Positions 27,567 to 37,411 of a stretch of 64,000 nucleotides of DNA are shown here, piece after piece. The notes beneath the pieces were generated by a model that was not told where the DNA came from, did not search any database, and saw nothing but the letters and a program-made list of their open reading frames with translations. The stretch spans positions 1 through 64,000 of the forward strand of contig CACMJB010000001.1 in NCBI GenBank assembly GCA_902613915.1, given 5' to 3'. The position numbers and the translations under genes are program-made. This DNA comes from an uncultured Pelagibacteraceae bacterium. GTDB taxonomy: Bacteria > Pseudomonadota > Alphaproteobacteria > Pelagibacterales > Pelagibacteraceae. The stretch's first letter is position 1; the number at the start of each line of letters is the position of its first letter.

Positions 27567-28392
27567 AACACTCAAGAGTATTCTTTAATAAACAAGCTAT
27601 TGTCATTGGACCCACTCCTCCTGGTACAGGTGTAATTGCTTTAGCAATATCTTTAACTTGATCAAACTCAACATCGCCAACAATTTTGTCATTAAGTTTA
27701 TTAATTCCTACATCAATAACTATCGCATCTTTTTTAACCCAATCCTTTTTAACCAAGTTTGGAACGCCAACTGCAGCAACTAATATGTCTGCTTTCAAAC
27801 ATTCCTGCTGAAGATTTTTAGTTTTGGAGTGAACGATGGTTACAGTACAATTTTCTTTTAAAAGTAACTGGGCCATAGGTTTTCCGTTTAAGTTTGATCT
27901 ACCAATAACCACCGCATGTTTACCACTTAAATTTTTTTCCACTTTTTTTATTAACATCAAACATCCCATTGGAGTACATGGAACTAAACCTTGATATCCA
28001 GAAGATAAATTACCAACATTAACTGGATTAAAACCATCTACATCTTTAGAGGGATGTATTGAATTAATAATTTTTTCTTTATCGATTTGTTTTGGTAATG
28101 GAAGCTGAACTAGGATACCTGAAACATTTTGGTCGTTATTTAATTCTTTGATTTTATTGAGTATTTCTTTTTCAGAAACATCATCTGAATATTTAATAAC
28201 ATCGGAATTCATTCCTACTTCTTTAGAATTTTTTTCTTTATTTTTTACGTAGATTTGGCTTGGTGTGTAGTTTCCAATAAGAATAACTGTTAGGCCAGGT
28301 ACTTTATTTTTAGACTTTTTTATTTTTAATATTTCTTTTTTTATTTCTTCCCTTAATAATTCAGCTTCTTTTTTTCCATCTATAATCATCAT
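27547..28392 (-). CDS. folD: Methylenetetrahydrofolate dehydrogenase/cyclohydrolase FolD
   Basis: The 281-residue bifunctional enzyme interconverts 5,10-methylene-THF and 10-formyl-THF. It has the substrate Tyr/Lys (YVKNKEK), QLPLPKQID, the NADP-binding VIGRSNLNGKPMAQLL, and the C-terminal TPVPGGVGPMT signature. It starts at ATG 28392 (overlapping the YggT stop by one base) or ATG 28389. One-carbon supply is central in this type of organism, and purH in the same window consumes 10-formyl-THF. Confidence 0.96.
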   Translation of the reverse strand: MMIIDGKKEAELLREEIKKEILKIKKSKNKVPGLTVILIGNYTPSQIYVKNKEKNSKEVGMNSDVIKYSDDVSEKEILNKIKELNNDQNVSGILVQLPLPKQIDKEKIINSIHPSKDVDGFNPVNVGNLSSGYQGLVPCTPMGCLMLIKKVEKNLSGKHAVVIGRSNLNGKPMAQLLLKENCTVTIVHSKTKNLQQECLKADILVAAVGVPNLVKKDWVKKDAIVIDVGINKLNDKIVGDVEFDQVKDIAKAITPVPGGVGPMTIACLLKNTLECFKASQT

Positions 28393-28682
28393 TAAAATAA
28401 ACTTGGTGCAAACATTTCAAAAACTAAATTTCTAATAAACATCAATGCTAAAATTAGAATTATTGGAGAAATATCTATTGAGCCCAAATTTGGAAGAAAT
28501 CTTTTTATGTAATTTAGAGGTGGCGCAGTTAACTTATAAGATACATCCAATAATGAATAAACGAATCTATTACTTGTATTTAAAACGTTGAAAGCAACTA
28601 ACCAGCTAATAATAACGTTTATAATTAAAATCCATATATAAAGACTGATAATGTTATCAAAAAGTATTAAAACAGATTTCAT
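28392..28682 (-). CDS. YggT family membrane protein
   Basis: The 96-residue protein has two to three hydrophobic helices and the YggT signature: a long first helix, then APPLNYIKRFLPNLGSIDISP. YggT-type proteins are implicated in envelope or chloroplast membrane organisation and in osmotic tolerance. It overlaps mscS by one base and folD by one base, which suggests co-expression. Confidence 0.85.
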   Translation of the reverse strand: MKSVLILFDNIISLYIWILIINVIISWLVAFNVLNTSNRFVYSLLDVSYKLTAPPLNYIKRFLPNLGSIDISPIILILALMFIRNLVFEMFAPSLF

Positions 28683-29773
28683 TAATTTTTCTCCACATAA
28701 ATTGAGGTACTTGGAAAAGCAAATGAGGCTTTATTTTTTTCTACAATTGATTTTATTTCAATCGCTAAAGTATCTTTTACTTGCATCCATTCCAAATATT
28801 TATTTGTTTTAGTGAAACAAATTAATCTTATATCAATTGAGCTGGCTGCAAATTGATCTATATTTACAGTTAAAAAAGTATCTCCATCGCTAGAGAAATC
28901 TTTATTATTTTTAATATAATCTTCTATTTGTTCTTTTATGTCAGACAGCTGTTTGCTAGTGGTTCTATATTCTAAACCTATCAACCAATTAATTCTTCTA
29001 TTGGTTGTTTGAGAGTTATTAATTACTGCTTTTTCAGCAAACTGAAAATTAGGTATGGTTGCTAAGGACTTATCAAATCTTCTTACAACTGTTGATCTAA
29101 AACCTATAGATTCAACTGTGCCCTCTATAACTCCGTCTACATAAATCCAGTCTCCTACTTGAAATCTTCTTTCAACTAGAACTAAAATTCCAGAGATTAA
29201 ATTTTTAAATAGATCTTGTGCTCCAAGTGCAACTGCAACACCAAAAAGCCCTAGACCAGCAATAATTGGTCCAATTTTAATACCCCATAACTCTAATACT
29301 GCTGCTATACCTAAAATAAAAATTAAAACTTTAATTGCCTTTATAATCCAGTTTAATAAGTCTCTAGAAAGTAAATCCCCAATAGATCTTACCACTACTG
29401 AAAATGGACCAATAATTTGATGGAAAGTCCAAAATATCAAAATAGTTATTAAAGATCTATTTACTGTTTCTAAAAACTCAGCTGCCTGTGTTTCAATAGT
29501 TAAGTAACTTGTTGAAACAAAAAATCCTAAAACGATAGGAAAAAATTTTGCTGGCCCCTCCATTGAAGAGACAAGAGAATTATCAAAGTTATTTGAAGAT
29601 TTTGAAACATAATTTTCAAGTCGTTTTACAACAAATTTTGAAAAAATTCCTCTTAAGAGTAGAAAAAATAAAAAAATTGCTAATGCTATAATTATTTCTG
29701 AAATATTTACTCCAGAAATTCCTTTAGTCCAAACATCAAAAAATAAATCTTTAAAATTTTGTAAAACTTCCAT
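28682..29773 (-). CDS. Small-conductance mechanosensitive channel, MscS family
   Basis: The 363-residue protein has an N-terminal hydrophobic part (about four helices), the pore helix region with GLGLFGVAVALGAQDLFKN, and a beta domain with VGDWIYVDGVIEGTVESIGF. The C-terminal cytoplasmic domain is also present. MscS channels open under membrane tension to release solutes in hypo-osmotic shock. Next to yggT, this fits an envelope-stress gene pair. Confidence 0.93.
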   Translation of the reverse strand: MEVLQNFKDLFFDVWTKGISGVNISEIIIALAIFLFFLLLRGIFSKFVVKRLENYVSKSSNNFDNSLVSSMEGPAKFFPIVLGFFVSTSYLTIETQAAEFLETVNRSLITILIFWTFHQIIGPFSVVVRSIGDLLSRDLLNWIIKAIKVLIFILGIAAVLELWGIKIGPIIAGLGLFGVAVALGAQDLFKNLISGILVLVERRFQVGDWIYVDGVIEGTVESIGFRSTVVRRFDKSLATIPNFQFAEKAVINNSQTTNRRINWLIGLEYRTTSKQLSDIKEQIEDYIKNNKDFSSDGDTFLTVNIDQFAASSIDIRLICFTKTNKYLEWMQVKDTLAIEIKSIVEKNKASFAFPSTSIYVEKN

Positions 29774-30469
29774 TTAAGATCCCAATTTTATAATTTCTTC
29801 ACCTGGTTCGAATACTTCTAATTTTTTCCACCCTACCTGCTTGAATACATTCAAAACTTTTTCACTTATACATAATACTCTTGGGCCTGTCATTAAACCA
29901 TTCAGGGTGTATTTTTTTACTAGTTCTACAAAGCTTTCTGCGCTTCTTTTAGAGTAAACAAAAATTATGTCGGGAGGATAATTATTTAAAATTTTTTCAT
30001 TTTCATTATTAAGATCAACAATTTTTTCAGAAGAATAGTTAATTACTTTATCGATGAGATATCCTTCCTTCTTAAGATCTAAATCTAATTCTGTTGAAAT
30101 ATAGTCTCCACAAAAATAAGCAATTTTTTTTCTCTTATCAAAGACAGAATTTAAGATAATATTCTTTAAAGCGTTCACATTTCCTCCAGCAGAAATAGTA
30201 TTAGAATAACCTTTTTGCCTAACTATTTTTTCTGTAATTGAACCAACGCAAAAACAAAGTTTTTTTTTATCTTCATTTGTTAACTTTAAATTTCTAATCG
30301 CATTTGCACTTGTAAATATAAAGGCCTCATAATTTTTAGCATCACACGCTGGCGTAATAACAGGTTTAACTTTTAATGTTGGTATATGAATAATTTTATG
30401 CCCTAAAGAGAATAATTTTCCCATCAAATCTTCAGCATCAATTAAAGGTCTAGTAATTAATATATTCAT
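29774..30469 (-). CDS. hemD: Uroporphyrinogen-III synthase
   Basis: The 231-residue protein has the HemD two-lobe layout: RPLIDAEDL at the N-terminus, FTSANAIRNL, and the conserved IFVYSKRSAESFVELV. Sequence conservation in this family is low, but its position directly after hemC on the same strand (4-base overlap) makes the call firm. It closes hydroxymethylbilane into uroporphyrinogen III for haem. Confidence 0.9.
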   Translation of the reverse strand: MNILITRPLIDAEDLMGKLFSLGHKIIHIPTLKVKPVITPACDAKNYEAFIFTSANAIRNLKLTNEDKKKLCFCVGSITEKIVRQKGYSNTISAGGNVNALKNIILNSVFDKRKKIAYFCGDYISTELDLDLKKEGYLIDKVINYSSEKIVDLNNENEKILNNYPPDIIFVYSKRSAESFVELVKKYTLNGLMTGPRVLCISEKVLNVFKQVGWKKLEVFEPGEEIIKLGS

Positions 30470-31386
30470 TTTTTTTTAAATTTATCTCCAGCTTTTAACA
30501 GTATCTCTTCACCAACTTTTTTACCAATTGCTATTGCTTCATCAATATTTCCATCGGTTTCATATTCAAAACTCTCATCACCAATATCAGAAAATAATTG
30601 AGCTCTTAGTGTCAACTTGTTATCTTTGACAATAGCTAAACCTCCAACAGCAGTTTCACAATCCCCACTAATGGTTTGAAGCATTGATCTTTCAGCTTTT
30701 GCACAAAGTTCAGTCTCATTATGATTTATTTTTTTTAAAAGATTTTTAATATTAATATTATTCTTTTTACATTGAACTGCAATCACGCCTTGACCTACGG
30801 CTGGTAAAACTTGGTTCATTTCAAATGCAAAAGCTACTTTATTTTCTAAATTTATAGACTTTAAACCTGCGGCAGCCAAAATTATTCCGTCTAGTTCATT
30901 CTCATCTATTTTTTTTATTCTGGTATCAATATTCCCTCGAATATTCTTAACCATAATTTTTTTACTAATCTTTTTTAATTGAAGTTCTCTTCTACGAGAA
31001 CTTGATCCTATTTTTAACTTGTTATTTAATCCTTCTAGATTTTTAATTTTTGTGCTTACAATAACATCTCTAAAATCATTTCTTTTAAGATATGCTCCGA
31101 TTAAGAGGCTATTATTTTCAATTGAATCCATGTCTTTTAAAGAATGGACAGCTATATCAATTTCATCTTCTAATAACTTTTCTTCAATCTCTTTGCAAAA
31201 CAAATTTTTGCCACCAATTTCAGAAAGTTTTATGTTCTTATTAATATCACCTGATGTTTTTATGGTTTGAATAATAATATCTTTTTCTTCAAGATTTTTA
31301 TGTTCTTGTAATAATAAATCTTTAACTTTAGCGACATAAGCTAATGAAAGCTTACTACCTCTTGCTCCAATTGTAATTTTAGTCAT
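30466..31386 (-). CDS. hemC: Porphobilinogen deaminase (hydroxymethylbilane synthase)
   Basis: The 306-residue enzyme polymerises four porphobilinogens. It has the conserved Arg/Lys substrate sites (GSSSRRRELQL, NIRGNIDTRI), an active-site Asp in HSLKDMDS, and the dipyrromethane cofactor cysteine C243 in SGDCETAVGG. It is the first gene of hemC-hemD and is divergent from tsaD across a 56-base gap. Confidence 0.96.
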   Translation of the reverse strand: MTKITIGARGSKLSLAYVAKVKDLLLQEHKNLEEKDIIIQTIKTSGDINKNIKLSEIGGKNLFCKEIEEKLLEDEIDIAVHSLKDMDSIENNSLLIGAYLKRNDFRDVIVSTKIKNLEGLNNKLKIGSSSRRRELQLKKISKKIMVKNIRGNIDTRIKKIDENELDGIILAAAGLKSINLENKVAFAFEMNQVLPAVGQGVIAVQCKKNNINIKNLLKKINHNETELCAKAERSMLQTISGDCETAVGGLAIVKDNKLTLRAQLFSDIGDESFEYETDGNIDEAIAIGKKVGEEILLKAGDKFKKK

Positions 31387-31442
31387 TTATCGTTTATATA
31401 TTTGAAAGAACTAATTTATACTATTTATTTAGAAAGTGCACG

Positions 31443-32519
31443 ATGACGAAAAAACTAACTTTTTTAGGAATAGAGACAAGCTGTGATGAGACAGCAGCAG
31501 CTGTAATAAGAGAAAATGACCAAGGTACAGCAGATATTTTATCTAATGTTATATCTAGTCAGGTTAAAGAACATAATAAATTTGGTGGTGTTGTGCCGGA
31601 ACTAGCAGCTAGAGCTCATTTAGAGAATATAGAATATATTATTAAAACAGCTTTTAACAAAAGTAAGATTTCTATCGATCAAATTGACGGTGTGGCGGCA
31701 ACTGCGGGACCTGGTTTGATAGTTTGTTTAACAGTTGGGTTAAATATAGGAAAATCAATTGCTGCATTTTCGGACAAACCATTTATTGGTGTAAACCATT
31801 TGGAAGGACATGCTTTAAGTCCTGGCTTGATTAACAAAATTCAATTTCCATATTTATTATTACTAATTTCTGGTGGTCATACCCAATTTGTAATTGTTAA
31901 AGACGTTGATAAATACGAGCAATTAGGAACTACTATTGATGATGCTTTGGGAGAAGCTTTTGATAAGACAGCAAAAATGTTAGCTTTCAATTATCCTGGT
32001 GGGCCAGATATAGAAAAATTTGCTAAATTAGGTGATGAAAATTTTTTTCAATTACCTAAACCAATTATTAATAAGGCAGGTTGTAACTTATCATTCGCAG
32101 GTTTAAAGACTGCTGTTTTGAGAGAAACAAAAAAAATTAATAATAATGTGAATTTAAAGAATCACATGGCTGCTTCTTTTCAAAAAACAATCAACAAGAT
32201 TCTAAGGAAAAAAACTAGAATAGCAGTAGAAATGTTTTTGAAAAAAACTAACAAAAAGAATTTTCAGTTAATAGTTGCAGGCGGGGTAGCTGCAAATAAA
32301 TCAATTAGAGAAAATATTCTATCTTTGTCTCAAGAAATGAATTTTAATGTAGTTTTTCCAAGTTTAGAATTTTGTGGTGACAACGCAGCGATGATAGCAT
32401 GGGCTGGTATTCAAAGGTATAAAAAAAATATTACTAGTGAGCTCAATTTAACGGCTAAATCAAGATGGCCTTTAGACAAAAAAGCTCCCTACATGAAAGG
32501 GCCGGGTCTTAAACTATGA
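31443..32519 (+). CDS. tsaD: tRNA N6-threonylcarbamoyladenosine transferase TsaD
   Basis: The 358-residue Kae1-family protein makes t6A37 on ANN-decoding tRNAs. It begins GIETSCDETAAAVI (nucleotide site), has metal ligands H119 and H123 in NHLEGHALSP, and has the C-terminal CGDNAAMIAWAG. Length is normal. It overlaps the MaoC-SDR gene by four bases. Its partners tsaB and tsaE are not in the window. Confidence 0.96.
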   Translation: MTKKLTFLGIETSCDETAAAVIRENDQGTADILSNVISSQVKEHNKFGGVVPELAARAHLENIEYIIKTAFNKSKISIDQIDGVAATAGPGLIVCLTVGLNIGKSIAAFSDKPFIGVNHLEGHALSPGLINKIQFPYLLLLISGGHTQFVIVKDVDKYEQLGTTIDDALGEAFDKTAKMLAFNYPGGPDIEKFAKLGDENFFQLPKPIINKAGCNLSFAGLKTAVLRETKKINNNVNLKNHMAASFQKTINKILRKKTRIAVEMFLKKTNKKNFQLIVAGGVAANKSIRENILSLSQEMNFNVVFPSLEFCGDNAAMIAWAGIQRYKKNITSELNLTAKSRWPLDKKAPYMKGPGLKL

Positions 32520-33799
32520 AAAGTTTCAAAATAACAGAAAAAGATGGGATAGCTTATTCTAAAAGATCTGGTGATAATAATGAAATTCATTTAAGCGAAT
32601 TAGCAGGTTACAATTCGATATTTGGAGAAAAAATTTGCCATGGTACTTTTGTTTTAGAAAAAATACTAAAAATAATTAACTTCAAAAAGATTTTAAACAA
32701 AGAGAAAAAGTTAAAAATTAAAGTCAATTTTTACTATCCAGCTTATTATGGTGAGAAGATATATTTAAAAAAGAGGAGAAACGAATATTTCGAAATATAC
32801 CAAGGTAAAAAAAGAATAATCGATATATTATTTCTAAAAAAAACAAAAAATTATAGTGAAAAAATTTTAAATCCTAATAAAAGCAAAATTTTTAAAAATA
32901 CAATTTTTCAGAAAAACAAAAGCTATGAAGAAAAAATATATTTTATTTTATCTATTATAAGTAAATATGTTGGAAAATTTTATCCTGGTAAGTATTCGAT
33001 AATAAAGGAAATAGAATTAATTTTGGAAGACGCTAAATTTATTAATGAAAGAAAAATCAAAATTAGATCTAAAAAATTGAACAAAAAATTTCCTATGATT
33101 AATAATCAGCTTAGCTCTAGAAATTTAACTGTTAATTTTTTATCTTTAATTAGACCTAAAATTATAAATGATAAGACAAAATTAAAGCAAAAATTAATAG
33201 GTAAAATTAAAAAAATTAAATATAACGCTTTAATTTTAGGTGGGAGCCAGGGTATTGGGAGAGTTATTTTCGAAATTTTAAAAAAAAATAACAATATAAT
33301 AAAAATAATTACTTATAATAAAAATTTAATTAAGTTAAATAATAAAAAAACTTTTTCATTCAAATTTGATATAAATAAAAACCATTTTACTCTTCAGAAA
33401 TATATAAAAAAATATTCTCCGCTAAGAATTTTTTATTTTATTTCACCAAAAATTTTTTTTGACAAAAAACTTTCAAAAGAAAAATATAAGGAGTTAAAAA
33501 TATTTTTTTTAGACTTCCCTAAAAAAATTCTTAATAAAACTTATAATCACAGATTAAGTTTTTTTTATCCATCTACCTCAAATATAAATAAAGATAAATC
33601 TGCAGACTATTCAAAAATTAAATTTCAAGCGGAATTACAACTTGCAAAAATTTGTAAAAAAAATAATATTAAATTTCAAACATTAAGATTGCCTGCAATT
33701 AATTCACGTCAATCTATTTCACTAATAAACCCTAATCCAGTCTCATTTACCGAATATTTAAATTCAAATTACGAATCATTTAAAAAAATTTTTTTATGA
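32516..33799 (+). CDS. Bifunctional MaoC-like hydratase / short-chain dehydrogenase fusion, unknown substrate
   Basis: The 427-residue protein has three parts. Residues 1 to about 100 form a MaoC hot-dog domain with the hydratase motif SGDNNEIHLSELAGY and CHGTFV. A middle part (about 130-235) looks like a second hot-dog. From about 238 there is an SDR Rossmann domain (LILGGSQGIGR) with a Ser in FFYPSTSN and an intact YSKIK catalytic pair. The combination suggests successive dehydration and keto-reduction on an acyl thioester, but the pathway is unknown. The gene is extremely AT-rich and Lys/Asn-rich, even for this window. Confidence 0.65.
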   Translation: MKSFKITEKDGIAYSKRSGDNNEIHLSELAGYNSIFGEKICHGTFVLEKILKIINFKKILNKEKKLKIKVNFYYPAYYGEKIYLKKRRNEYFEIYQGKKRIIDILFLKKTKNYSEKILNPNKSKIFKNTIFQKNKSYEEKIYFILSIISKYVGKFYPGKYSIIKEIELILEDAKFINERKIKIRSKKLNKKFPMINNQLSSRNLTVNFLSLIRPKIINDKTKLKQKLIGKIKKIKYNALILGGSQGIGRVIFEILKKNNNIIKIITYNKNLIKLNNKKTFSFKFDINKNHFTLQKYIKKYSPLRIFYFISPKIFFDKKLSKEKYKELKIFFLDFPKKILNKTYNHRLSFFYPSTSNINKDKSADYSKIKFQAELQLAKICKKNNIKFQTLRLPAINSRQSISLINPNPVSFTEYLNSNYESFKKIFL

Positions 33800-34218
33800 A
33801 ATATTGGTTATTAAAATCCGAACCTGATGTTTGGTCTTTAGATCAACAAGAAAAGTCAGGTTTAAAAGGTACGACTTGGGATGGGGTTCGAAATTATCAA
33901 GCTGCTAATAATCTAAAAAAGATGAAAATAGGCGATTTGTGCTATTTTTATCATTCAAACATAGGAAAAGAGATTGTTGGTGTTGTTAAGGTGATTAAAG
34001 AGGCTTTTATCGATAAAACAGACCCTAAAAAAAGATTTGTTGCAGTTCAGGTTAGGTTCCAAAAGCGATTGAAATATCCAATAACTCTTGAAAAGATTAA
34101 AGAAATTAAAGAAATTTCCCATTTAGCGCTTATCAAACAAAGTAGGTTGTCAGTAATGCCGATAGATAATAAAAGTTGGAAAATCTTAGATAAGATGAGT
34201 AAAATAAAGTCTAGTTAG
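33796..34218 (+). CDS. EVE domain protein (thymocyte nuclear protein 1-like)
   Basis: The 140-residue protein starts [18 protein letters not shown] and has [20 protein letters not shown] and FYHSN, the canonical EVE (PUA-like) fold that reads modified bases in RNA or DNA. Bacterial members are linked to translation- or modification-related functions. Its start overlaps the MaoC-SDR stop by four bases and it sits just upstream of acs. Confidence 0.9.
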   Translation: MKYWLLKSEPDVWSLDQQEKSGLKGTTWDGVRNYQAANNLKKMKIGDLCYFYHSNIGKEIVGVVKVIKEAFIDKTDPKKRFVAVQVRFQKRLKYPITLEKIKEIKEISHLALIKQSRLSVMPIDNKSWKILDKMSKIKSS

Positions 34219-34226
34219 GAGAAATT

Positions 34227-36374
34227 GTGCCCAAAAAAAAGAAGAAGAAAAAAGTCAAAAAATTTAAGAAGAATTCTAAAAAAAGAAAAAAAGCTAGTAA
34301 AGTAAAAAAATTTAATTCAAAAAAAAGAAGGTCTTTTGGTAAAAAGTTAAAAAAGAGATCAAAGTTAAAATCTAGAAAGACTAAAAAAACTAGAAAATTT
34401 AGTTTTAAAGCACCGAAATTAATTGAGGATAGCGATGGAAAATCACTTATAAGAGTATCTGATAGTTGGGCCAACCATGCATATGTAAATAAATCTCAAT
34501 ATTTAAAAAAATATAAATTATCAATAAAAGAAAATGAAAAGTTTTGGGCTAAAGAAGGAAAAAGAATTACCTGGATAAAAAAATACTCAAAAATTAAAGA
34601 TGTAAAATATAGTAAGGATGACGTTAAAATTAAATGGTACTACGATGGAACTTTGAACGCTTCAGCTAATTGTATAGATCGTCATCTTAAAAAGAATGCA
34701 AGTAAAACTGCTATTATTTGGGTTGGAGACGATCCAGCGGACTCTAAGAAAATTTCTTATAAAGAATTACACCAAAACGTTAACAAAGTTGCTAACGGAC
34801 TAAAAAGTCTAGGAATTCAAAAAGGAGATCGTGTAACGATTTATCTAACAATGATTCCAGAACTTGCATATGTAATGCTAGCTTGTGCAAGAATAGGAGC
34901 TGTGCATTCAATTATTTTTGGAGGTTTTTCTCCAGACTCGATAGCTACACGAATAAATGACTGTGAGTCAGATTATTTAATTACAGCAGATGAAGGAGTT
35001 AGAGGGGGAAAAATTATTCCTCTTAAGAAAATTGCGGATGAAGCTCTTCAACAATGTCCAGATGTGAAAAAATGTGTTGTTGTTGAAAGAACAGGTAATC
35101 AGGTTAATTGGAATGATGAAAGAGATGTTTCATACAAAAAATTAATATCTTCAATGCCCACAAAATGTGATCCTGAAGAAATGAATGCAGAAGATCCTTT
35201 ATTTATTCTTTATACTTCTGGGTCAACTGGAAAACCTAAAGGTGTTTTGCATACTACAGGTGGTTACATGGTTTACGCTTCAATGACACATCAATATATT
35301 TTTGATTATAAACCTAACGATATCTACTGGTGTACTGCTGATATTGGATGGGTAACAGGACATAGTTATATTATTTATGGTCCACTTGCTAATGGAGCTA
35401 CAACAATAATGTTTGAAGGAGTTCCAAATTACCCGGACAATTCAAGATGGTGGCAAATTGTAGACAAACACAAAGTTAATATATTTTATACTGCTCCGAC
35501 CGCAATTCGTGCATTAATGAGAGAAGGCGATGGTCCAGTTAAAAAAGCCAGTAGAAAATCTTTAAAATTACTTGGAACAGTTGGTGAGCCGATAAATCCA
35601 GAAGCATGGTTGTGGTATTACAAAACTGTTGGTGACTCAAGATGCCCAATAGTTGATACGTGGTGGCAAACTGAAACTGGAGGAATATTAATTGCTCCTC
35701 AACCTGGAGCCATTGATTTGAAACCTGGCTCTGCAACTAAACCTTTCTATGGCATTAAGCCTCTATTGGTAGATAAAGATGGAAAAATTATTAAAGGTGA
35801 GGGACAAGGAAGATTGTGTATGGCTGGATCTTGGCCAGGGCAAATGAGAACTGTTTACGGTGATCATCAAAGGTTTATTGATACATATTTTTCTCAATTT
35901 GACGGTAAATATTTTACAGGAGATGGATGTAGAAGAGATAAAGACGGGTATTATTGGATTACAGGACGTGTTGACGATGTGATTATTGTATCAGGACATA
36001 ACCTTGGTACTGCTGAAATAGAAAGTGCTTTTGTTGCTCATCCAAAAGTAGCTGAGGCTGCTGTTGTAGGTTTTCCGCACAGTATTAAAGGTAACGGTTT
36101 GTATTGTTATGTAACTTTAAATGCTGGAGAAAATCCAACTGGCGATTTAGAAAGAGATTTGAAGCAGTGGGTAAGAAAACAAATTGGCCCTATTTGTTAT
36201 CCAGATGTAATTCAATTTGCTCCAGGTTTACCTAAAACAAGATCTGGAAAAATTATGAGAAGAATTTTAAGAAAGATTGCAGCTAACGAACCAGATAATT
36301 TAGGTGATACAACAACATTAGCAGATCCAAGTGTGGTTGCTTCTCTAGTAGAAAATAGACAAAATAGAGATTAA
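34227..36374 (+). CDS. acs: Acetyl-CoA synthetase with lysine-rich N-terminal extension
   Basis: Residues from about 66 form a normal-length (about 650-residue) AMP-forming acetyl-CoA synthetase: ATP loop [11 protein letters not shown] at 329-339, the acetyl site around [13 protein letters not shown], and the regulatory acetylation lysine in TRSGKIMRR near K675. It makes acetyl-CoA from acetate in the cytosol. Residues 1-65 are an added tail with about 38 Lys/Arg. The start is GTG 34227 with an AGGAG ribosome site six bases upstream; no in-frame ATG precedes the domain, so the tail is probably real. The symporter just downstream could supply acetate. Confidence 0.93.
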   Translation: MPKKKKKKKVKKFKKNSKKRKKASKVKKFNSKKRRSFGKKLKKRSKLKSRKTKKTRKFSFKAPKLIEDSDGKSLIRVSDSWANHAYVNKSQYLKKYKLSIKENEKFWAKEGKRITWIKKYSKIKDVKYSKDDVKIKWYYDGTLNASANCIDRHLKKNASKTAIIWVGDDPADSKKISYKELHQNVNKVANGLKSLGIQKGDRVTIYLTMIPELAYVMLACARIGAVHSIIFGGFSPDSIATRINDCESDYLITADEGVRGGKIIPLKKIADEALQQCPDVKKCVVVERTGNQVNWNDERDVSYKKLISSMPTKCDPEEMNAEDPLFILYTSGSTGKPKGVLHTTGGYMVYASMTHQYIFDYKPNDIYWCTADIGWVTGHSYIIYGPLANGATTIMFEGVPNYPDNSRWWQIVDKHKVNIFYTAPTAIRALMREGDGPVKKASRKSLKLLGTVGEPINPEAWLWYYKTVGDSRCPIVDTWWQTETGGILIAPQPGAIDLKPGSATKPFYGIKPLLVDKDGKIIKGEGQGRLCMAGSWPGQMRTVYGDHQRFIDTYFSQFDGKYFTGDGCRRDKDGYYWITGRVDDVIIVSGHNLGTAEIESAFVAHPKVAEAAVVGFPHSIKGNGLYCYVTLNAGENPTGDLERDLKQWVRKQIGPICYPDVIQFAPGLPKTRSGKIMRRILRKIAANEPDNLGDTTTLADPSVVASLVENRQNRD

Positions 36375-37000
36375 TTAAATTTTAAATTTTTAGTTAATTT
36401 TTTAAATTCATCAATTTTTAAATTCCATTTTAATCTCATAGAATTTAAGACTATTTCTTTATCTAAAATTTTTAATTCATCAGCAATTGGGGCCCAATTA
36501 TAAAGCGCCAAGCAGCTTTCTTTAAATGGGTTTTCTAAATAATATTTATTAAAATTTATTTTGTAATATCGATTTAAAAATTCTTGTTTTGCTCTTTGAT
36601 AAATTTCATCGGTTAAACCGTTTTTTTTCTCATTTCCTATAATATCTAGAAAAATTTCTTTACAATCATTCTCTTTAAGATTTTTTTCTGCTATCAAATA
36701 TGAAAAAACATATAAACTACAGTCCGCTATGGCAGTCATGTAAATATTCCATTTAGCAATATTTATTGATTTAGAAAAAACATCATCTTCAACCATTGCT
36801 GTAAATTTGACGCCTATTCTTGTCTTTAAATAACCGTACAAGGTAGTCTGTGTGACGTGTGCTGATCTTTGTTGAATAAATTTTTGAAGATCTTTTTTTG
36901 AATTTATGCTTTTAAAATAACTTGTTACTTTCTCTACAGGGAATAAGTATTCTCCCATGGTTTTTAGAGTAATTCTAAGTTTTTCTATATTCAATTTCAC
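36371..37000 (-). CDS. Conserved hypothetical protein next to acetate genes
   Basis: The 209-residue, mainly helical soluble protein has no membrane segment. It contains [20 protein letters not shown] and a C-terminal [20 protein letters not shown], a pattern I associate with an alphaproteobacterial family often encoded next to the acetate symporter; I cannot name a function. It is convergent with acs (4-base overlap) and divergent from the symporter operon, so it could share the promoter region at 37001-37153 and be a regulator or accessory factor. Confidence 0.55.
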   Translation of the reverse strand: MKLNIEKLRITLKTMGEYLFPVEKVTSYFKSINSKKDLQKFIQQRSAHVTQTTLYGYLKTRIGVKFTAMVEDDVFSKSINIAKWNIYMTAIADCSLYVFSYLIAEKNLKENDCKEIFLDIIGNEKKNGLTDEIYQRAKQEFLNRYYKINFNKYYLENPFKESCLALYNWAPIADELKILDKEIVLNSMRLKWNLKIDEFKKLTKNLKFN

Positions 37001-37114
37001 GTTGTATTTTAAAAACCCTTATTTTACTTAACTTATAGCATTTCAAATTGGTTTTAGGGTCCTTTTTTCCCTTTTAATTCAACTCATAATGGGTATGGTT
37101 TCACCAATTAAAGT

Positions 37115-37132
37115 ACTTTTTACGTAAAAAGT
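37115..37132. promoter_or_regulatory. Perfect 18-bp palindrome, candidate operator of the symporter operon
   Basis: ACTTTTTACGTAAAAAGT reads identically on both strands. It lies 21 bases before the ATG of the DUF4212 gene and about 115 bases before the divergent hypothetical gene. A dimeric transcription factor could bind here and control both directions, or in RNA it would form a 9-bp hairpin just before the ribosome site. No factor can be named from the sequence. Confidence 0.5.
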
Positions 37133-37153
37133 TAAAAATAAACAGGGGGAAAT

Positions 37154-37411
37154 ATGTCAAATAAAGACGCATATTGGGAAAAGACTAAGAACCACATGTT
37201 AGTAACATTGGCTCTTTGGGCTTTCTTCTCGTTAGTTGTCTTCATGTTCGGTTCTGAATTGAACACGATGTCTTTTCTTGGCTATCCACTAGCATATTAC
37301 ATGACTGCGCAAGGTTCACTTCTTGCCTTTGTGATAATTTTGTTTTGGACTGCAAATAAACAAGAAAAAATCGACGAAGAACATGGGTTCTCAGAGAGAG
37401 GGGATGACTAA
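37154..37411 (+). CDS. DUF4212 small subunit of a sodium/solute symporter
   Basis: The 85-residue protein has two hydrophobic helices (HMLVTLALWAFFSLVVFMFG and MTAQGSLLAFVIILFW) and a charged end. DUF4212 proteins are almost always encoded directly before an SSS symporter; here the stop overlaps the ATG of that gene by one base. It likely stabilises or regulates the symporter. A GGGGGA ribosome site precedes its ATG. Confidence 0.9.
   Translation: MSNKDAYWEKTKNHMLVTLALWAFFSLVVFMFGSELNTMSFLGYPLAYYMTAQGSLLAFVIILFWTANKQEKIDEEHGFSERGDD

Noticed and set aside
34211-34474. Minus-strand frame rich in Leu and Phe opposite the acs start
   Set aside because: It is the complement of a Lys-rich run and has no family features; it is a shadow of acs.
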